A DNA stretch of 64,000 bases. It comes from Mesostigma viride (taxonomy: Eukaryota > Streptophyta > Mesostigmatophyceae > Mesostigmatales > Mesostigmataceae). Shown piece by piece: positions 45,334 to 56,018 of this stretch. The notes below the pieces were generated by a model, which made no database searches, was not told the DNA's origin, and saw nothing but the letters and a program-made list of their open reading frames with translations. Numbering within the stretch: the stretch's first letter is position 1; every line of letters starts with the position of its first letter. The DNA lies in NCBI GenBank assembly GCA_009746045.1, contig RPFO01000165.1:7285735-7349734 (forward strand), given 5' to 3'. The position numbers and the translations under genes are program-made.

Positions 45334-45575
45334 GCTGAGCGGAGAGGGGCTGGGAGTGCTCCCATCTACGTTATTGGGACCGCACGGGGCTGGGCTGAGG
45401 AAGGCTGGGAGTTTAATTGCCCTCATCATTGGGACCGCAAGGGGCTGGGCCGGGCCGATTGCGGGCCGAGGGGATCTTGTGCCACGGCAACAGCATGCGA
45501 ACATTTCGTTGATGTGTTTGGGATGGGCAGGGCAACAACGTGCGAACATTTAGTTGATGCCTTTGGGATTGGCAG
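45334..45575 (+). repeat. Tandem duplications downstream of the EEP stop
   Basis: GAGCTGAGCT repeats at the stop codon are followed by two copies of ATTGGGACCGCA(C/A)GGGGCTG (about 45373 and 45429) and two 47-bp copies containing GCGAACATTT(C/A)GTTGATG (about 45493 and 45541). Confidence 0.8.
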
Positions 45576-45720
45576 ATTTCAGGCCGGCGCTGGTCGTCTC
45601 GTCGATATGGGTGGGCATTTATATTTCTGGCCGGCGCGGGTTGTCACATGGATACGCTGGTCACTATTCTACAGTACTCTGGTCTGCGCGGGTTGTCTCA
45701 TGGATATGGAATGGACAAGG
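45576..45720 (-). repeat. Three diverged MITE ends in tandem
   Basis: CAGGCCGGCGCTGGTCGTCT, then CGTCGATATGG (45585); GGCCGGCGCGGGTTGTCACA, then TGGATACG (about 45630); and TCTGCGCGGGTTGTCTCATG, then GATATGG (about 45683) are diverged copies of the MITE terminus GGCCTGCGCTGGTTGTCTCC. Confidence 0.6.
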
Positions 45721-46485
45721 CCCGGCCAGGCCAATTTCGGGCTGAGTGGATATCTTACGGACAATTACTCTTAAGTGATGCAATGGCGTCAGCATAACGT
45801 GCACCCAGTGGTGGTTGTCTCCACACTTGCCATGTGTAGGATGGATGGGCTGCACTTTCTGTAGTTAAGCTGCCATGGAAGGGGATGGACAGGCCAGGCC
45901 AGGCCTGGCTATATGTGGAGACGGCATGGGATGTGCTGAATTTTGTGATACGCTAGGCTGGGCTTGGGTCAGCCGAGAGGGGGAAGAGCTTGGCTGGAAG
46001 TCTGCTTAACCCGGTTGTACAGGCCTAATTGCATGTGAATGGGGTCCTCTTCCGTAGTTCCGGGCTAATCGAGAGAGTGACCAACGGGTATTATGAACGA
46101 TGGTAGTACGCGAGATCGTGGGTATTTACAATGTAGAATGTGGCATTCCCACATTGCTGGTGCCTTGTATTTGGTCAGCAATTGCAAGCTTGATGACATG
46201 ACGTCCAGTCACCACGGCACCTGGCCCTGTTCAGCAGATGGTTTATTTACCAGCCAGTGCAAGTTTTTGTGTGTGTGGTGCCTTGGGCTCTGAATAGAGA
46301 TTTGCAATGGATAACTGGGTTGTATTGAGGCCCTGTTGCATTGCTTGTGGCATAGCCTGCATGGAGAAGGAATGTTGATAAGAGAAAGACCTTTATATTG
46401 GTTAGCCTCCAACGATTCGACACCTACTGTGGGGACAAAACTCTGTAAACCAATAAACTGTGCAAAAGCTAGCAGTTCTCATTTG
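45721..46485. other. No recognisable gene
   Basis: Small open frames only. GCCAGGCCAGGCC-type short repeats are seen near 45890. No RNA gene is detected. Confidence 0.45.
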
Positions 46486-46600
46486 TATTCTGTAGCGGAT
46501 TAAATTAAATTAATACATGACTCCGTGGGAGATCATGTAGCACGTATTCCCTTGCTTGATGGATGGAGGTGAGCGAAGCCGCGAGTCCTAACTGGGGAAG
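46486..46600 (-). mobile_element. LINE family B 3' end
   Basis: The minus-strand reading gives the GTGCTACATGATCTCCCACG terminus followed by a TTAATTTAATTTAATC tail (plus-strand GATTAAATTAAATTAAT). GA-rich sequence follows at 46600-46672. Confidence 0.7.
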
Positions 46601-46703
46601 GGGGAGGGGAGAGAGAGAGAGCGGGGGGAGGGGGGGGGCAGGGAGGGAGGGAGAGAGAGAGAGAGAGACATGGTTGACAGACTGCTGTAAAATCATGTAC
46701 CAT

Positions 46704-46905
46704 GGGCAGTGACCCAACTGTGGAGCATCTTATTAGTGTCATAGACATCTCAGTGAGTTAGAAATGGTTGAAACAGCCCTGAAAACTATCAAATCTAGTG
46801 GTCGCGTACGATCACGTACTATACTGTATTATACAGTATCACTGATACATTATCAAACGGACCCGGTCCGTATAACCGCGTATTACGTATAATGGAACTC
46901 TGGAG
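46704..46905 (+). repeat. Dispersed repeat R, copy 1
   Basis: Contains GAAATGGTTGAAACAGCCCT, then GAAAACTATCAAATCTAGTG and TATTACGTATAATGGAACTC. It aligns along its length with 63551-63760 and, at its right end, with 55709-55750. Confidence 0.85.
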
Positions 46906-46984
46906 ATGGTAGCTCGTTTGCCTAGCCTTATAGGCGATCCAAGAAACGCATGAAATTGGCGACGTTTGAGGAGCAGAAGCTTGT

Positions 46985-47795
46985 CCACCATCTGAGGTAC
47001 TCAAAGGTTAGCAGCAGCGGTGGCGGTCCAGCCTTACTGCGCGAGCGGGGAAGGGGGAGGACCTCCAGCCGGAGCTCGCCTATCAGGGCCATGGGGGCAA
47101 GGATTTTGTCCCGCTCAAACGCCTGGGCAAGCTTCTCGGCGGAGTCCTCACCTTCCAGCAGCTAGGTCGAAGTGCTTGACGATGACTTGATGGCTGCGCG
47201 CTTGTCGAGCTTGGCCTCCTCGCTGAGGTCGAGCGTCTAATGCATGCTTGATCTGGGCAGCGATGGCGGAGGTGTTCGGGTGGTGCTGGCACCACACTGA
47301 GGAGTGGTGTGGCTCATCATCAGCATGGCTGCCCAGGTCTGGGTGGGAGGTGCATCGCCCGCTGGGTCAGAGGGGGTTGGTCGAGCGGCAATGTCCTTCA
47401 CCCACTCGGCAGTGAGGCCTGCGGTGTTTTGCAGGCACTCGATCGATGGCGATGGTGTTGTCCTTGCGGCGCTTAGTATAGTCGATGTCGAGGAGCTGGG
47501 CGGTGAATCATGGCGTCGGTCAGCTAGTGGCTTTGGAGGCGAGGAGGGACGTGGAGGCATGGCGGTGGCGGTGGTGGAGAGGAGGGGGAGCTCAACAGCC
47601 AGCGTGCCTCCCAATGCCGACATATCTGCGGCAAGGGGGGTCACGTGCTGTTCAAGGACCTCCGTGAGGATGGAGCGATTTCAAGGTGGTTTCGGATCGA
47701 GGGCCGGCGCGGTGGGGGCGGTGGGGGGGAGGACTAGCCGGCCAGATCTCCGTCGGCCGTGCGCCCGAGGACTGAGGGAGCAGAGAGCAATGCGC
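46985..47795 (-). pseudogene. LINE ORF1-like fragment, second copy, broken
   Basis: The minus strand holds, in order, a Pro/Ser/Thr-rich stretch (47650-47237), LDLSEEAKLDKRAAIKS-like sequence and AQAFERDKILAPMALIGELR. The last two are homologous to LDLREEADL and AFKRDILTLMQLTGELR at 13060-13650. Frames are interrupted. It runs antisense to the family A tail beside it. Confidence 0.55.
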
Positions 47796-47886
47796 TGAAC
47801 TGTTTGCACCCATCCACCCATCCATCGGGGTTAATGCTCCGTGACTCCCCAACGGGAGCACGAGACTAATTAATTAATTAATTAAT
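47796..47886 (+). mobile_element. LINE family A 3' end
   Basis: ACTGTTTGCACCCATCCACC, the GGGGTTAATGCTCCGTGACT terminus and a TAATTAATTAATTAATTAAT tail, as in the copies at 12.9 and 14.8 kb. Confidence 0.85.
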
Positions 47887-47989
47887 GCGCTGAAGGCGGG
47901 GCGAAGGGTAACGTGAATAATGTCCGCCATGATCTTGAGCGAATGCGGGTCCTGGGAGCCGAGCGCCCGAGCCCAGTGTTGACGCGATT

Positions 47990-48220
47990 CTGGCCGTACA
48001 GTAAACGTGCCGGCACAGTTCCACAATAAATATATCCGAGGGCCGGATATATTTAGTATCGGTGGTACTATCGGGGCACTCGGAATGGACGGTTGCATCA
48101 TCGGATACATCGGATGTACCTTCGCGTGAATTCACAACGGGGTGTATCCTAGCAATCGATCGCACCGAGGGCCGGATAGTATACCTATTTGGAATCTCCG
48201 ATGGTACTAGGGTACTTCTG
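47990..48220. repeat. Hairpin and diverged direct repeats
   Basis: AAATATATCCG and CGGATATATTT flank AGGGC (48027-48053), forming a perfect hairpin. CGAGGGCCGGATA recurs at about 48037 and 48165, each followed by a GATGGTACTA/GGTGGTACTA remnant, suggesting an old duplication. Confidence 0.6.
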
Positions 48221-48576
48221 ACGTAGACGTGACGGTCAGATCAGCTCCGCAGTCCGCACGCCCTCCGGCCTACTATCCTAGGGACTCCATAAGCGCGGTG
48301 TAAATGCTTGGCCGTGCACTAATGGCGACCCCTTGAACCCAGTCAGAAAGGAATCTGACGGCAACCATCTCACAATTCACAACCAACTCACTTCTCGCAT
48401 TTTTCCCATTTCAACACGGTTTGGAGTTTGGAGGTCATGGCTTCCCCTGAAGGTGCGCGTAATCCACGTGTTTGAAAAATCGATGTCTGGAAGCGCACTT
48501 ATGAAACTCCATGAGTGGGAGTTGGCTGATATTTGGTAGAGGTTTCTGTTAAGAACGTGTTATTCTGGTGCATAGG

Positions 48577-50510
48577 ATGGCGGGGGTGGTTCGTCCGGAC
48601 ACGGCGGACGCGCATACCGTGAGCAGGTCGGAAGTGTCTGGCGGCACGGAAGGCGATGGAGAAGTTATCGACAGCATGGGAAGCACGGAGCTGCGCACTG
48701 CGGCCACTGTGTCCCAGCGCGTCAATGCTTCCGACGGTGCCTCTGCGGAGAAACGGGGCGAGAAGGATTGGTCTGCCAGGCCGCCCCAACCGGGAGGTGC
48801 AGGCCAGCTCGCTAGCATTAAGACCATTCGTAATTTGTCGGCTGATGCCGTCAACGCGCCTCAGAGCCCGAGTGGGAAGAGTCCAAGGCCGGACCTTAGG
48901 TCTATCAGGAAGCGTTCTCGGGAGAAACTGGTAGACGTGAAGGAAACCGAGCGAGTGGCAATGGTGCCTCACCCGTTGCTGGCGATGAGCGAGCGGGCGA
49001 CCAGCGAGGGCGACGCTGAACCGCCGGAGATCCCTACCCCTTCCAGCACTGGAAGTGATGGATCCGCGGTGGACTTCGAATTTGACGCCCCGACACCCGA
49101 GGTGCGTGTTAGTTGCTGTCATGAGTTAGAACGAGCTCTGGTTATGCATCACGAAATCATATCATGCAGGTAGCTCCCCTGGAGGTTATTTGGCGAGGGC
49201 TTATTCCTCAACAGAGGCCGATACATGGATAAAAGGCATGTTGACAGATTGAAATCTTAACGTCATGGCGGCCTTTACGATTGGCACATTGACTTGGAGG
49301 ACAATCGAACATCCCAAGGAATCATGGATCTCCAAAGTGAACAGATGCTGGCCTGTTTTCACCACATCGGTCACCGCAGCTTCTCCCGCTGGCTCGTTCT
49401 ATACACAGCCACCAACAATGGCCTTGCCTTACGTTCTATCTAAAACCGCAGGAGATCGAGCAGTACGCGGTTTATCTGGGCATGAAGCCTACTGTGGACG
49501 GGGAGTTGCTGTGGATCGCGGAGCAGGCCATCCTGGCGCCGCCACCTGGTACGTGCGCGCGTGATGGGTGTAGTGGGGCGTGGCAGGTCGTGGCTAGCGG
49601 GGCGTGGGGGGAGGGGGTCTATGGTGCAGAGAGTGGAGTATGTCGCCCTGGCATTGGTGTCTTGATGTGCTATGGCCAGCTGTAGAGTGTGCTAGCATGG
49701 AGGCTTGAGGAGGTTGAGGTGTGACTAATATGGTTCAAGTATCTAATCAACTTTGGCATGGTGCTACGCTTACTAGGGTGTGATGCTAGGGTACAGCATA
49801 GAACTTTCAACCTACTGGACCTCCCATGATGTGTGGCCGTGGCACTTCCCTGTTGAAGATACTACAGACAGCACGCCTCTCTTCACAAATAGCGTGCACC
49901 TATCTGGACACACCGCACATAACGTAACCGTTGAGGATACAATACCTGACATATCCGCTGGCTCGCCACCAGGGTGCCAGGGGCGGGCTGCTCTCGTTCA
50001 TCACTGGACTGCTCACGTGACGTAGTCTATGGATAACTTGTGTCAATGAACATTCATCCACCACCGGGGCGTGGTGGGGGCATGTTGCCGCACGTGCAGC
50101 GGCACAGGCGCTATGCGAGTGCGTGCACTTGGGCTGTCCCACAGGGCTACAGGCGACGGCGGCTTCCCTCGCTCGTGCTGTGCCCCATCGCTATGGCTGT
50201 TTCCGCCGTCCCCACCCCACCCCCCCACCCCCCAGGCGCGCTTCCCTCCACATCCCCCCCTGGATGTCCTGCATCACTTGCCCTACATCCTGTTACTGCT
50301 GACCTCCCGCCCCCCCCTCCCCTTCCCTACACAGTGGCATTCTTCCCCCCCCCTTCGAGCCGTGGGTGAGGCCGGTGGACCCTCATGACCGATCGATGCT
50401 TGTGCTACCACATGATCCCCCCTTCCCCCCCCTTATCATCCTGCTCTGTGCAGAGCCGTGGGTGGAGCCGGTGGGCTAACCTATGCCCATGCTTGTGCCC
50501 ATGATGCACG

Positions 50511-50545
<35 letters not shown>

Positions 50546-53500
50546 CTCTGTGTGTGTTCTATGTGCAGAGCTGTGGGTGGAGCGGGCAGACTAATGCCCA
50601 TGCATATTGCACGCACGCATGCACATACATGCGCCCCCCCCCCCCCCTCCCCCCTTGCAGAGCCGTGGGTGGAGCAGGTGGACCACATCGGCCGCTCCTT
50701 CTTCTTCAACCGGGAGAGCGGCGCCGCGTCGTGGGAACACCCACTGGATGAGGACTACCGCCGCTTCTTCGCCGTCATGAAGGAGTCGCTCGCGCAGGCC
50801 ACCGTCACAGTCGAGGAGGTGTGGGGGGGGGTAGTGATGGTGTGGTGTGTGTTGGGGGGTTAGACAGGTCACCACATGGAGGACTACCGCCGCTTCTTCA
50901 CCGTCATGAACGAGTCGCTCACGCACGCCACCGTTACGGTCGAGGAGGTGGGGGGGGGGTAGTGATGGTGTGGTGTGCGTTGGGGGGTTAGACAGGTCAC
51001 CACATGGAGGACTACCGCTGCTTCTTCGCCGTCATGAAGGAGTCGCTCGCGCACGCCACCGTCACGGTCGAGGAGGTGGGGGGGGGGTAGTGATGGTGTG
51101 GTGTGTGTTGGGGGGTTAGACAGGTCACCACATGGAGGACTACCGCCGCTTCTTCGCCGTCATGAAGGAGTCGCTCGCGCACGCCACCGTCACGGTCGAG
51201 GAGGTGGGGGGGGAGAGATGGTTTGGCGTGGGGGGGGGGGGGAGAGAGAGGTCCACAATTCTATGCCCCGCCAACCCCCCTTCCTAGCAAGCTTTGGCCT
51301 GCATAAACCATGTGCCCTGTGAAACCCTGTGCCCTGCCAAGCGTTTAGTTGTCCCCTACACCCCGTTCACCCTGCGCCCAGTTAACCCCTGTTCCCCGCA
51401 AAACACCCCTGGGACCATGGAACCCCCTTGGCCCGCTGCGCGTTCCTCTAAATACCGTGTCGCGTCCGTAGGGCCCCTTCACCCGCCCCTGTGCCCTGTG
51501 CCCTGTTCTTCTGCCCGCTACATCCTTTGGCCCGCACACACCCTTTGGGCCGCACACGAGCTGCGCCTGGCAAACCGCCCCTGTGCGTGCACACCCCCTT
51601 TTGCCCGCACAAACCCTGCGCCTGTCCACTCACCCCCTTGCCCGCACAAACCCCTGTTGTGCCCACTTGCCGGCAGGTGGAGGAGATGGCCGAGTACCTG
51701 GGAATTCGGCTGTCGTCACCGATGGAGCTGCCGCTGCTGTGGGTGGCGCGCCAGTCGGTGCTGGCCCCGCTGCCCCCTGGCTGGCTGGAGATGGCCGACC
51801 TGGACGGGGCGTACTACTACCACGAGGCGACGGGCGAGGTCGGGCGCCAGCACCCACTCGACGACGTCTTCCGCCAGCTGGTGCACCTGGAGCGTGGCAA
51901 GATGGAGAAGCGCAAGCAGGAGCACAAGGGGGAGGTCAAGCGTGAGTGGACCGCCCCTTGTGTACTTACGCCCCTTGTGCACTGCCTGCTTGTGGGGTCG
52001 CCCACCACCCGTGGACCGCCCCTCGCCTGCTGGGGGGTTAGCCCACCACTTGCGGCCCGCCGGCGTGCTTGCCCGTGGAATACGCCACCACCGGTGGCGT
52101 GCTTGCTCGCCTGCTTGTCCCCTAGCACACCATGGATGGCCTGCACGGAAACGCTGGCCTACCCTGGGAGGGTTTGGGAAGTTGCTTGGCATCCCATCAG
52201 GAGAACACCCTGGTCAGATCCTACATAGTCTGGATGACCCCTTGTGGTCCTCTATTCAAGTACGGGACATCCTCTATGGATATCTGAGTAATGAATAGTC
52301 TGGATGACCCCTTGTGGTGCTCTATTCAAGTACGGGACATCCTCTATGGATATCTGAGTAGCGAATAGTCTGGATGACCCCTTGTGGTCCTCTATTCCAG
52401 TATGAGACATCCTCTGACCTCTATGGATATTTTAGTAGTGAATAGTCTGGATGACCCCTTGTGGTGCTCTATTCAAGTACGGGACATCCTCTATGGATAT
52501 CTGAGTAGCGAATAGTCTGGATGACCCCTTGTGGTCCTCTATTACAGTATGAGACATCCTCTGACCTCTATGGATATTTTAGTAGTGAATAGTCTGGATG
52601 ACCCCTTGTGGTCCTCTATTCCAGTATGAGACATCCTCTGACCTCTATGGATATTTTAGTAGTGAATAGTCTGGATGACCCCTTGTGGTGCTCTATTCAA
52701 GTATGGGACATCCTCTAAAGATATTTGATTAGGCCGTAGGCTGGCTGATGGTGCAGACCAGTAGTTTTACCAGCATGGCTCCTTTCCCCTTGGGCTACTG
52801 GGTGAGTTGTCGGCATCTGCCAACAACGACGGTTGTGTTCTTGACCTGTGCAAATCCCTCCTGTCCCTACCCCCCAGTGTGGCCCCTCCCCCCTCCCTCC
52901 CCCGAATGCATGGCCGTGCCCCCACATGCCTTCCGTTGGCGCGTGCGTCCTCCCTTTCTTCCCCCACTGTCCCATGGCTGGCATGCGCACCCGTCTTCTC
53001 CGCCCCCGCAGGCCCTGGGCCGTTCCCCCCTCGGGCCCAGCCACCCAGACGCAGCCACAACCATGCGCGCGCTTGTTGCACTGGCGATGTCTATCAAGGA
53101 CCTACACGCACACTCGCCCACCTGCGCATGCATGCTGCCACACACACCCCTCCTTCCCCCCCCCCAGCCCCCGACGCGGCGTGGATGCGGCCACTCACCC
53201 ACCCGCGCATGACAGCTGCCACATCCCTCTGCCCTTGCCAACCCCCCCTGCCCTTGCCCCCCCCCACACACAGCCCCCGACGCGGTGTGGATGCGGCTGT
53301 ATGACCAGGAGGCGGACGCGCTCTTCGACTACAACTGGGTCACGCGAGAGAAGTTCTTCGCGACCGCGCACGAGGGCTCCGACACCTCCTCCGATGCGGT
53401 GAGTCGGTGCGGGTTGTTTCATTATCGCTGCCCAACGCAGTGCGTGGGTGTGGTTTCTTTCATTGTTTGCTGCCCAACGCGGTGGGTCGGTGTGGGTGTT

Positions 53501-54243
53501 TCATGGCTTGCTGTCTGACCCGGTGGGTGGGTGCGCGTGTTTCAGCGCTTGCTGTGTAATTAGAGGCGGAGGGTGCACTGCCAGGCTCTTGTTTGGTCTG
53601 ATCCATGTTGCCATCATCATTTTGACCCTTGCGTGCGCCACCCTGGTCCCCGACTTGTCTGCTGGTCATCGGGTCATGGCGTGCCACTCTTCCATTTCCC
53701 CCGCCTCCCCCTGTCCCTTTCCCCCCCCCTCCCATCTCGCATTCCCCCTGTCCTCATCCTCCCCCTCCCCTTCTCCCCTCCCCTTCTCCCCTCTCCTGCT
53801 CTTCTCCCCCTCCGTTCCCCTTCCATTCCCGCCCCCCATTCCCATCCCCCCTCCCCTTCCCCCTCCCCTTCTCGGTTCCCCTCCCCCCCAACCAGACGTC
53901 CACCATCGCGCGCTCGTCCACCAACAACACGGTCACCTCGGTGCGCACGAGTGCGACCGCGCCCGACGAATCGCCCGGATTGCGCGACGACGCCGTGGAG
54001 CTCACCATGGTCGAGGGGGTCGCGAGCGTGGAGGACCCCCACAAGCGGCGCCCACTCTCCCGCCGCTCGTCCGGCATCAACAGCGGGTCAGGCCGCAAGG
54101 CGCATGCGACCGGGGGGGGCCTCGCCGCCCCGGGGGACCGCGTGGTGGGGGACCCGGACAGCGCCCACTGCGCCGATGGTTTCATGATGGGCTTCATCCA
54201 CAGCATGTTTGATGGCCTGTTCCGCAAGAGGCCCGAGGCTTGA
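48577..54243 (+). CDS. Tandem WW-domain protein, CEP164-like, six exons
   Basis: Exons: 48577-49101, 49452-49548, 50661-50818, 51677-51941, 53274-53398 and 53896-54243 (TGA at 54241). All phases match, giving 505 residues. ATG 48577 follows an in-frame GTG only. Residues 1-175 are Ser/Pro-rich and acidic. Module 1: EIEQYAVYLGMKPTVDGELL, WIAEQAILAPPP, then a WW domain with EPWVEQ, GRSFFFN and SWEHPLDEDYRRFF. Module 2: VEEMAEYLGIRL, LLWVARQSVLAPLPPGWLEM, YYYHEATGEVGRQHPLDDVF; its second Trp is replaced by Arg. The helix plus LLWxAR plus APLP plus WW order is that of the CEP164 N-terminus, which anchors at centriole distal appendages and recruits a kinase for cilium assembly. The rest is shorter than animal CEP164 and lacks its long coiled coils; the C-terminus ends FMMGFIHSMFDGLFRKRPEA. 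A role at the basal body is an inference. Confidence 0.82.
50350..50690 (+). repeat. Four copies of the exon 3 acceptor region (WW gene)
   Basis: CAGAGCCGTGGGTGGAG-type blocks occur with exon edges at 50358 (GAGCCGTGGGTGAGGCCGGT), 50454, 50569 and the functional 50661. The second and third are preceded by GTGCAG and the functional one by TTGCAG. Spacings are 96, 115 and 92 bp. A (CA)n microsatellite (about 50515-50545) lies between the second and third. Confidence 0.88.
50750..51240 (+). repeat. Four copies of exon 3 end plus donor (WW gene)
   Basis: A 128-129-bp unit starts at 50750, 50879, 51007 and 51135. Each has 69 bases of exon 3 (EDYRRFFAVMKESLAQATVT VEE, with a few substitutions) followed by the donor GAGGAG|GTG and G-rich intron start. 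Donors are at 50819, 50948, 51076 and 51204. In the extra copies the exon part is preceded by GGTCACCACATG instead of an acceptor. Confidence 0.95.
51245..51676 (+). repeat. Degenerate C-rich repeats in WW-gene intron 3
   Basis: Loosely repeated CCCTGTGCCCTG, CCCGCACAAACCC and CCCGCACACACC blocks run to the acceptor at 51676. No coding signal is seen. Confidence 0.6.
52226..52740 (+). repeat. 70-77-bp tandem array in WW-gene intron 4
   Basis: TAGTCTGGATGACCCCTTGT recurs at 52226, 52296, 52366, 52443, 52513, 52590 and 52667. Two length classes (70 and 77 bp) alternate; the longer has an extra TGACCTC. Confidence 0.95.
53095..53290 (+). repeat. Duplicated acceptor plus exon 5 start (WW gene)
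   Basis: CCAG|CCCCCGACGCGGCGTGGA, TGCGGCC with the edge at 53168 matches ACAG|CCCCCGACGCGGTGTGGA, TGCGGCTG at the functional edge 53274, 106 bp downstream. The preceding C-rich tract and GCTGCCACA also repeat. Confidence 0.88.
53390..53560 (+). repeat. Four copies of exon 5 end plus donor (WW gene)
   Basis: The functional GATGCG|GTGAGTCGGTG (donor 53399) is followed by AACGCA|GTGCGTGGGTG (53440), AACGCG|GTGGGTCGGTG (53482) and ACCCG|GTGGGTGGGTG (53523). Each continues to TTTCA. The period is 41-42 bp. Confidence 0.88.
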
Positions 54244-55034
54244 GCCGCCTGAGCCCGGTGCGGCCTTGAAGCGCTGCCTTGGACAGGTGCGGCCTCGGCA
54301 CGCTGCCTGCTGTTGGAGTGATGGGGCTGCCGGGGACGAGAGAAGAAACATGACGCACCCTTACACGGTTTCGGTAGAATCTTGAAGTGCCGAAATGTCC
54401 TATTTTAGCCTTTAAACGAAGTTTGCAAATGGGCCTGAGTGGTCCACGTGAGGACATGGCGGGTGTCTCCTGAGCAATCACAGGCGGCTCCTAGTACTAG
54501 CGGTACTAGGCTTTACTAGTAGTTGCTGCTAGTAGAGCAGTCTGTGGCCAGGCCCCGGGGGCGAGGGGAAGCGGTGGCGTCGCCCACAAGAGCGGTGGCA
54601 GCGGGCAAGCTCATGCCACCTGTGAGGAGCATGCATAGACACGTCTGAAGTGGTCATTTGCCGCAGGGTAATTGGTCGCATGTCGGGCCTGAACAGTCGG
54701 GGGCCTGTGCGAGCATGGGTGCAGGCAGTTGTCCCAGGGAGGCATACGAAGCCAAGATGAAGTGTGTGTGTGACCCCCCTGGGATTATGAAGGAGACAGC
54801 CCCCTGGGATTATGTACAAAGTAAAACCAATCAGTTCTGTATGTATAAGGATTTAGGGGTTATCCAGTAGACAACATCGGTAGAACTTTGCGCTATGGGT
54901 ATGTGTACTATCTACATGGAGCTAGAAAGGATAGTTAGTTACCTCTTGACATTGTGTTTGTTGCCATGGGTCTGTTTCACTCATTCAGTGAGACAACCTT
55001 ATTATGTAGACGCCGCCCATTACGATGGCAGTTT
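54244..55034. other. WW-gene 3' flank, no further gene recognised
   Basis: A short duplication, GTGCGGCCT(T/C)G and GCGCTGCC/CACGCTGCC, follows the stop (54258-54308). Small open frames to 54870 lack recognisable domains. CCCCCTGGGATTATG is repeated at 54775 and 54801. Confidence 0.5.
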
Positions 55035-55345
55035 CATCGGTGGATTCTAATTGGTTCTGTAGTCTAGTTTTGAGGGGCAAAGCTAGGCATTCAAAGTGGT
55101 TGCCAGTGGCTCCTGGTCAGGCCCTGCGTTAATGTAATCAATTAGTCACGTAGTCCCGTTGGGGAGCTGCGGAGCATTAACCTTAATGATTATGATCATT
55201 TGTTGTCAATCAGACCCCGGCCCTACACATAACCTTGCAAATTCAAATTAAGTGAGACACCTATTGGTTCTGTGAGTTTTGGGGGGCAAATGTAGGCGCA
55301 TTCAAAGGCGGTCATCAGCGGCTTCTGGTCAGGCCCTGCATTCAC
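55035..55345. repeat. Direct repeats around a LINE A-like end
   Basis: TTGGTTCTGT, then GGCATTCAAAG and TCTGGTCAGGCCCTGC/TCCTGGTCAGGCCCTGC, occurs at 55049-55130 and 55263-55341. Between them (about 55140-55200, minus) is a diverged family A terminus (TTAATGCTCCGCAGCTCCCC). Confidence 0.65.
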
Positions 55346-55534
55346 CTGTGCGTGAACATGCACTGAAGGCACCATGCCACAGAGTACCCGATAAGGTACT
55401 TTTCTACGCAGATCGATACTTCACCCGCGAAGGCATGCAAGTGGCGCGACTCACTCGCCCAGGTCTGGAGTTGCAGATCGATAGCAACTCCGCGTCATCC
55501 GGACTATCCAAGACAACTGTACGCTCTGCCATGA

Positions 55535-55580
55535 TGACGCTCCGTGATTCCCCGACGGGAGCACGAGTTTAATTAATCAA
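55535..55580 (+). mobile_element. LINE family A 3' terminus, diverged
   Basis: GCTCCGTGATTCCCCGACGG, then GAGCACGAG and TTTAATTAATCAAT. Confidence 0.7.
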
Positions 55581-55708
55581 TGCCATGATGACGGGTGTGG
55601 GGCCAGTGGGGGTATAGGTTGCATGCATAAATCTGTAACACAGTCCCGTTGCGAAGCATTTACCTTTATGACAATTGTTATTAGTTTTCTCACTTCATTA
55701 CCAGCCGG

Positions 55709-55990
55709 CCCTGTGCGTATAAGCGTGTATTACGTATAATGGAACTCTGACCCTGAGGGATCGATGGGTGGGGACACACAATCCTACCGGTCTAATCTAT
55801 CTACGACATCAAGCCAACTCTAGTCTAAGCTCTCTACCCTAGCTCTCTTCATGTATTATTTAGTTAGCTAGCTAGGTGCTATGCAATGATTGTGGAAATG
55901 TTAGGCCATTCGTGGTTGACATGCGTGGACATTCATTTATATTTATTCATTTATTTTTTATTCATGGACATTGGCTATTCCGATTTAATG
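55709..55990 (+). repeat. Dispersed repeat R, copy 2
   Basis: 282 bp nearly identical to 63720-64000, with a one-T length difference near 55960. Contains CGTATAAGCGTGTATTACGT, then TAGTTAGCTAGCTAGGTGCT. Confidence 0.95.
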
Positions 55991-56018
55991 ATGTTATGGG
56001 TGGTAGCAGTATTATCAA

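Noticed and set aside
55279-55572. 97-codon open frame ending in the LINE A terminus as a gene
   Set aside because: It starts at GTG, overlaps a direct repeat and ends within a mobile-element terminus; no domain is visible.
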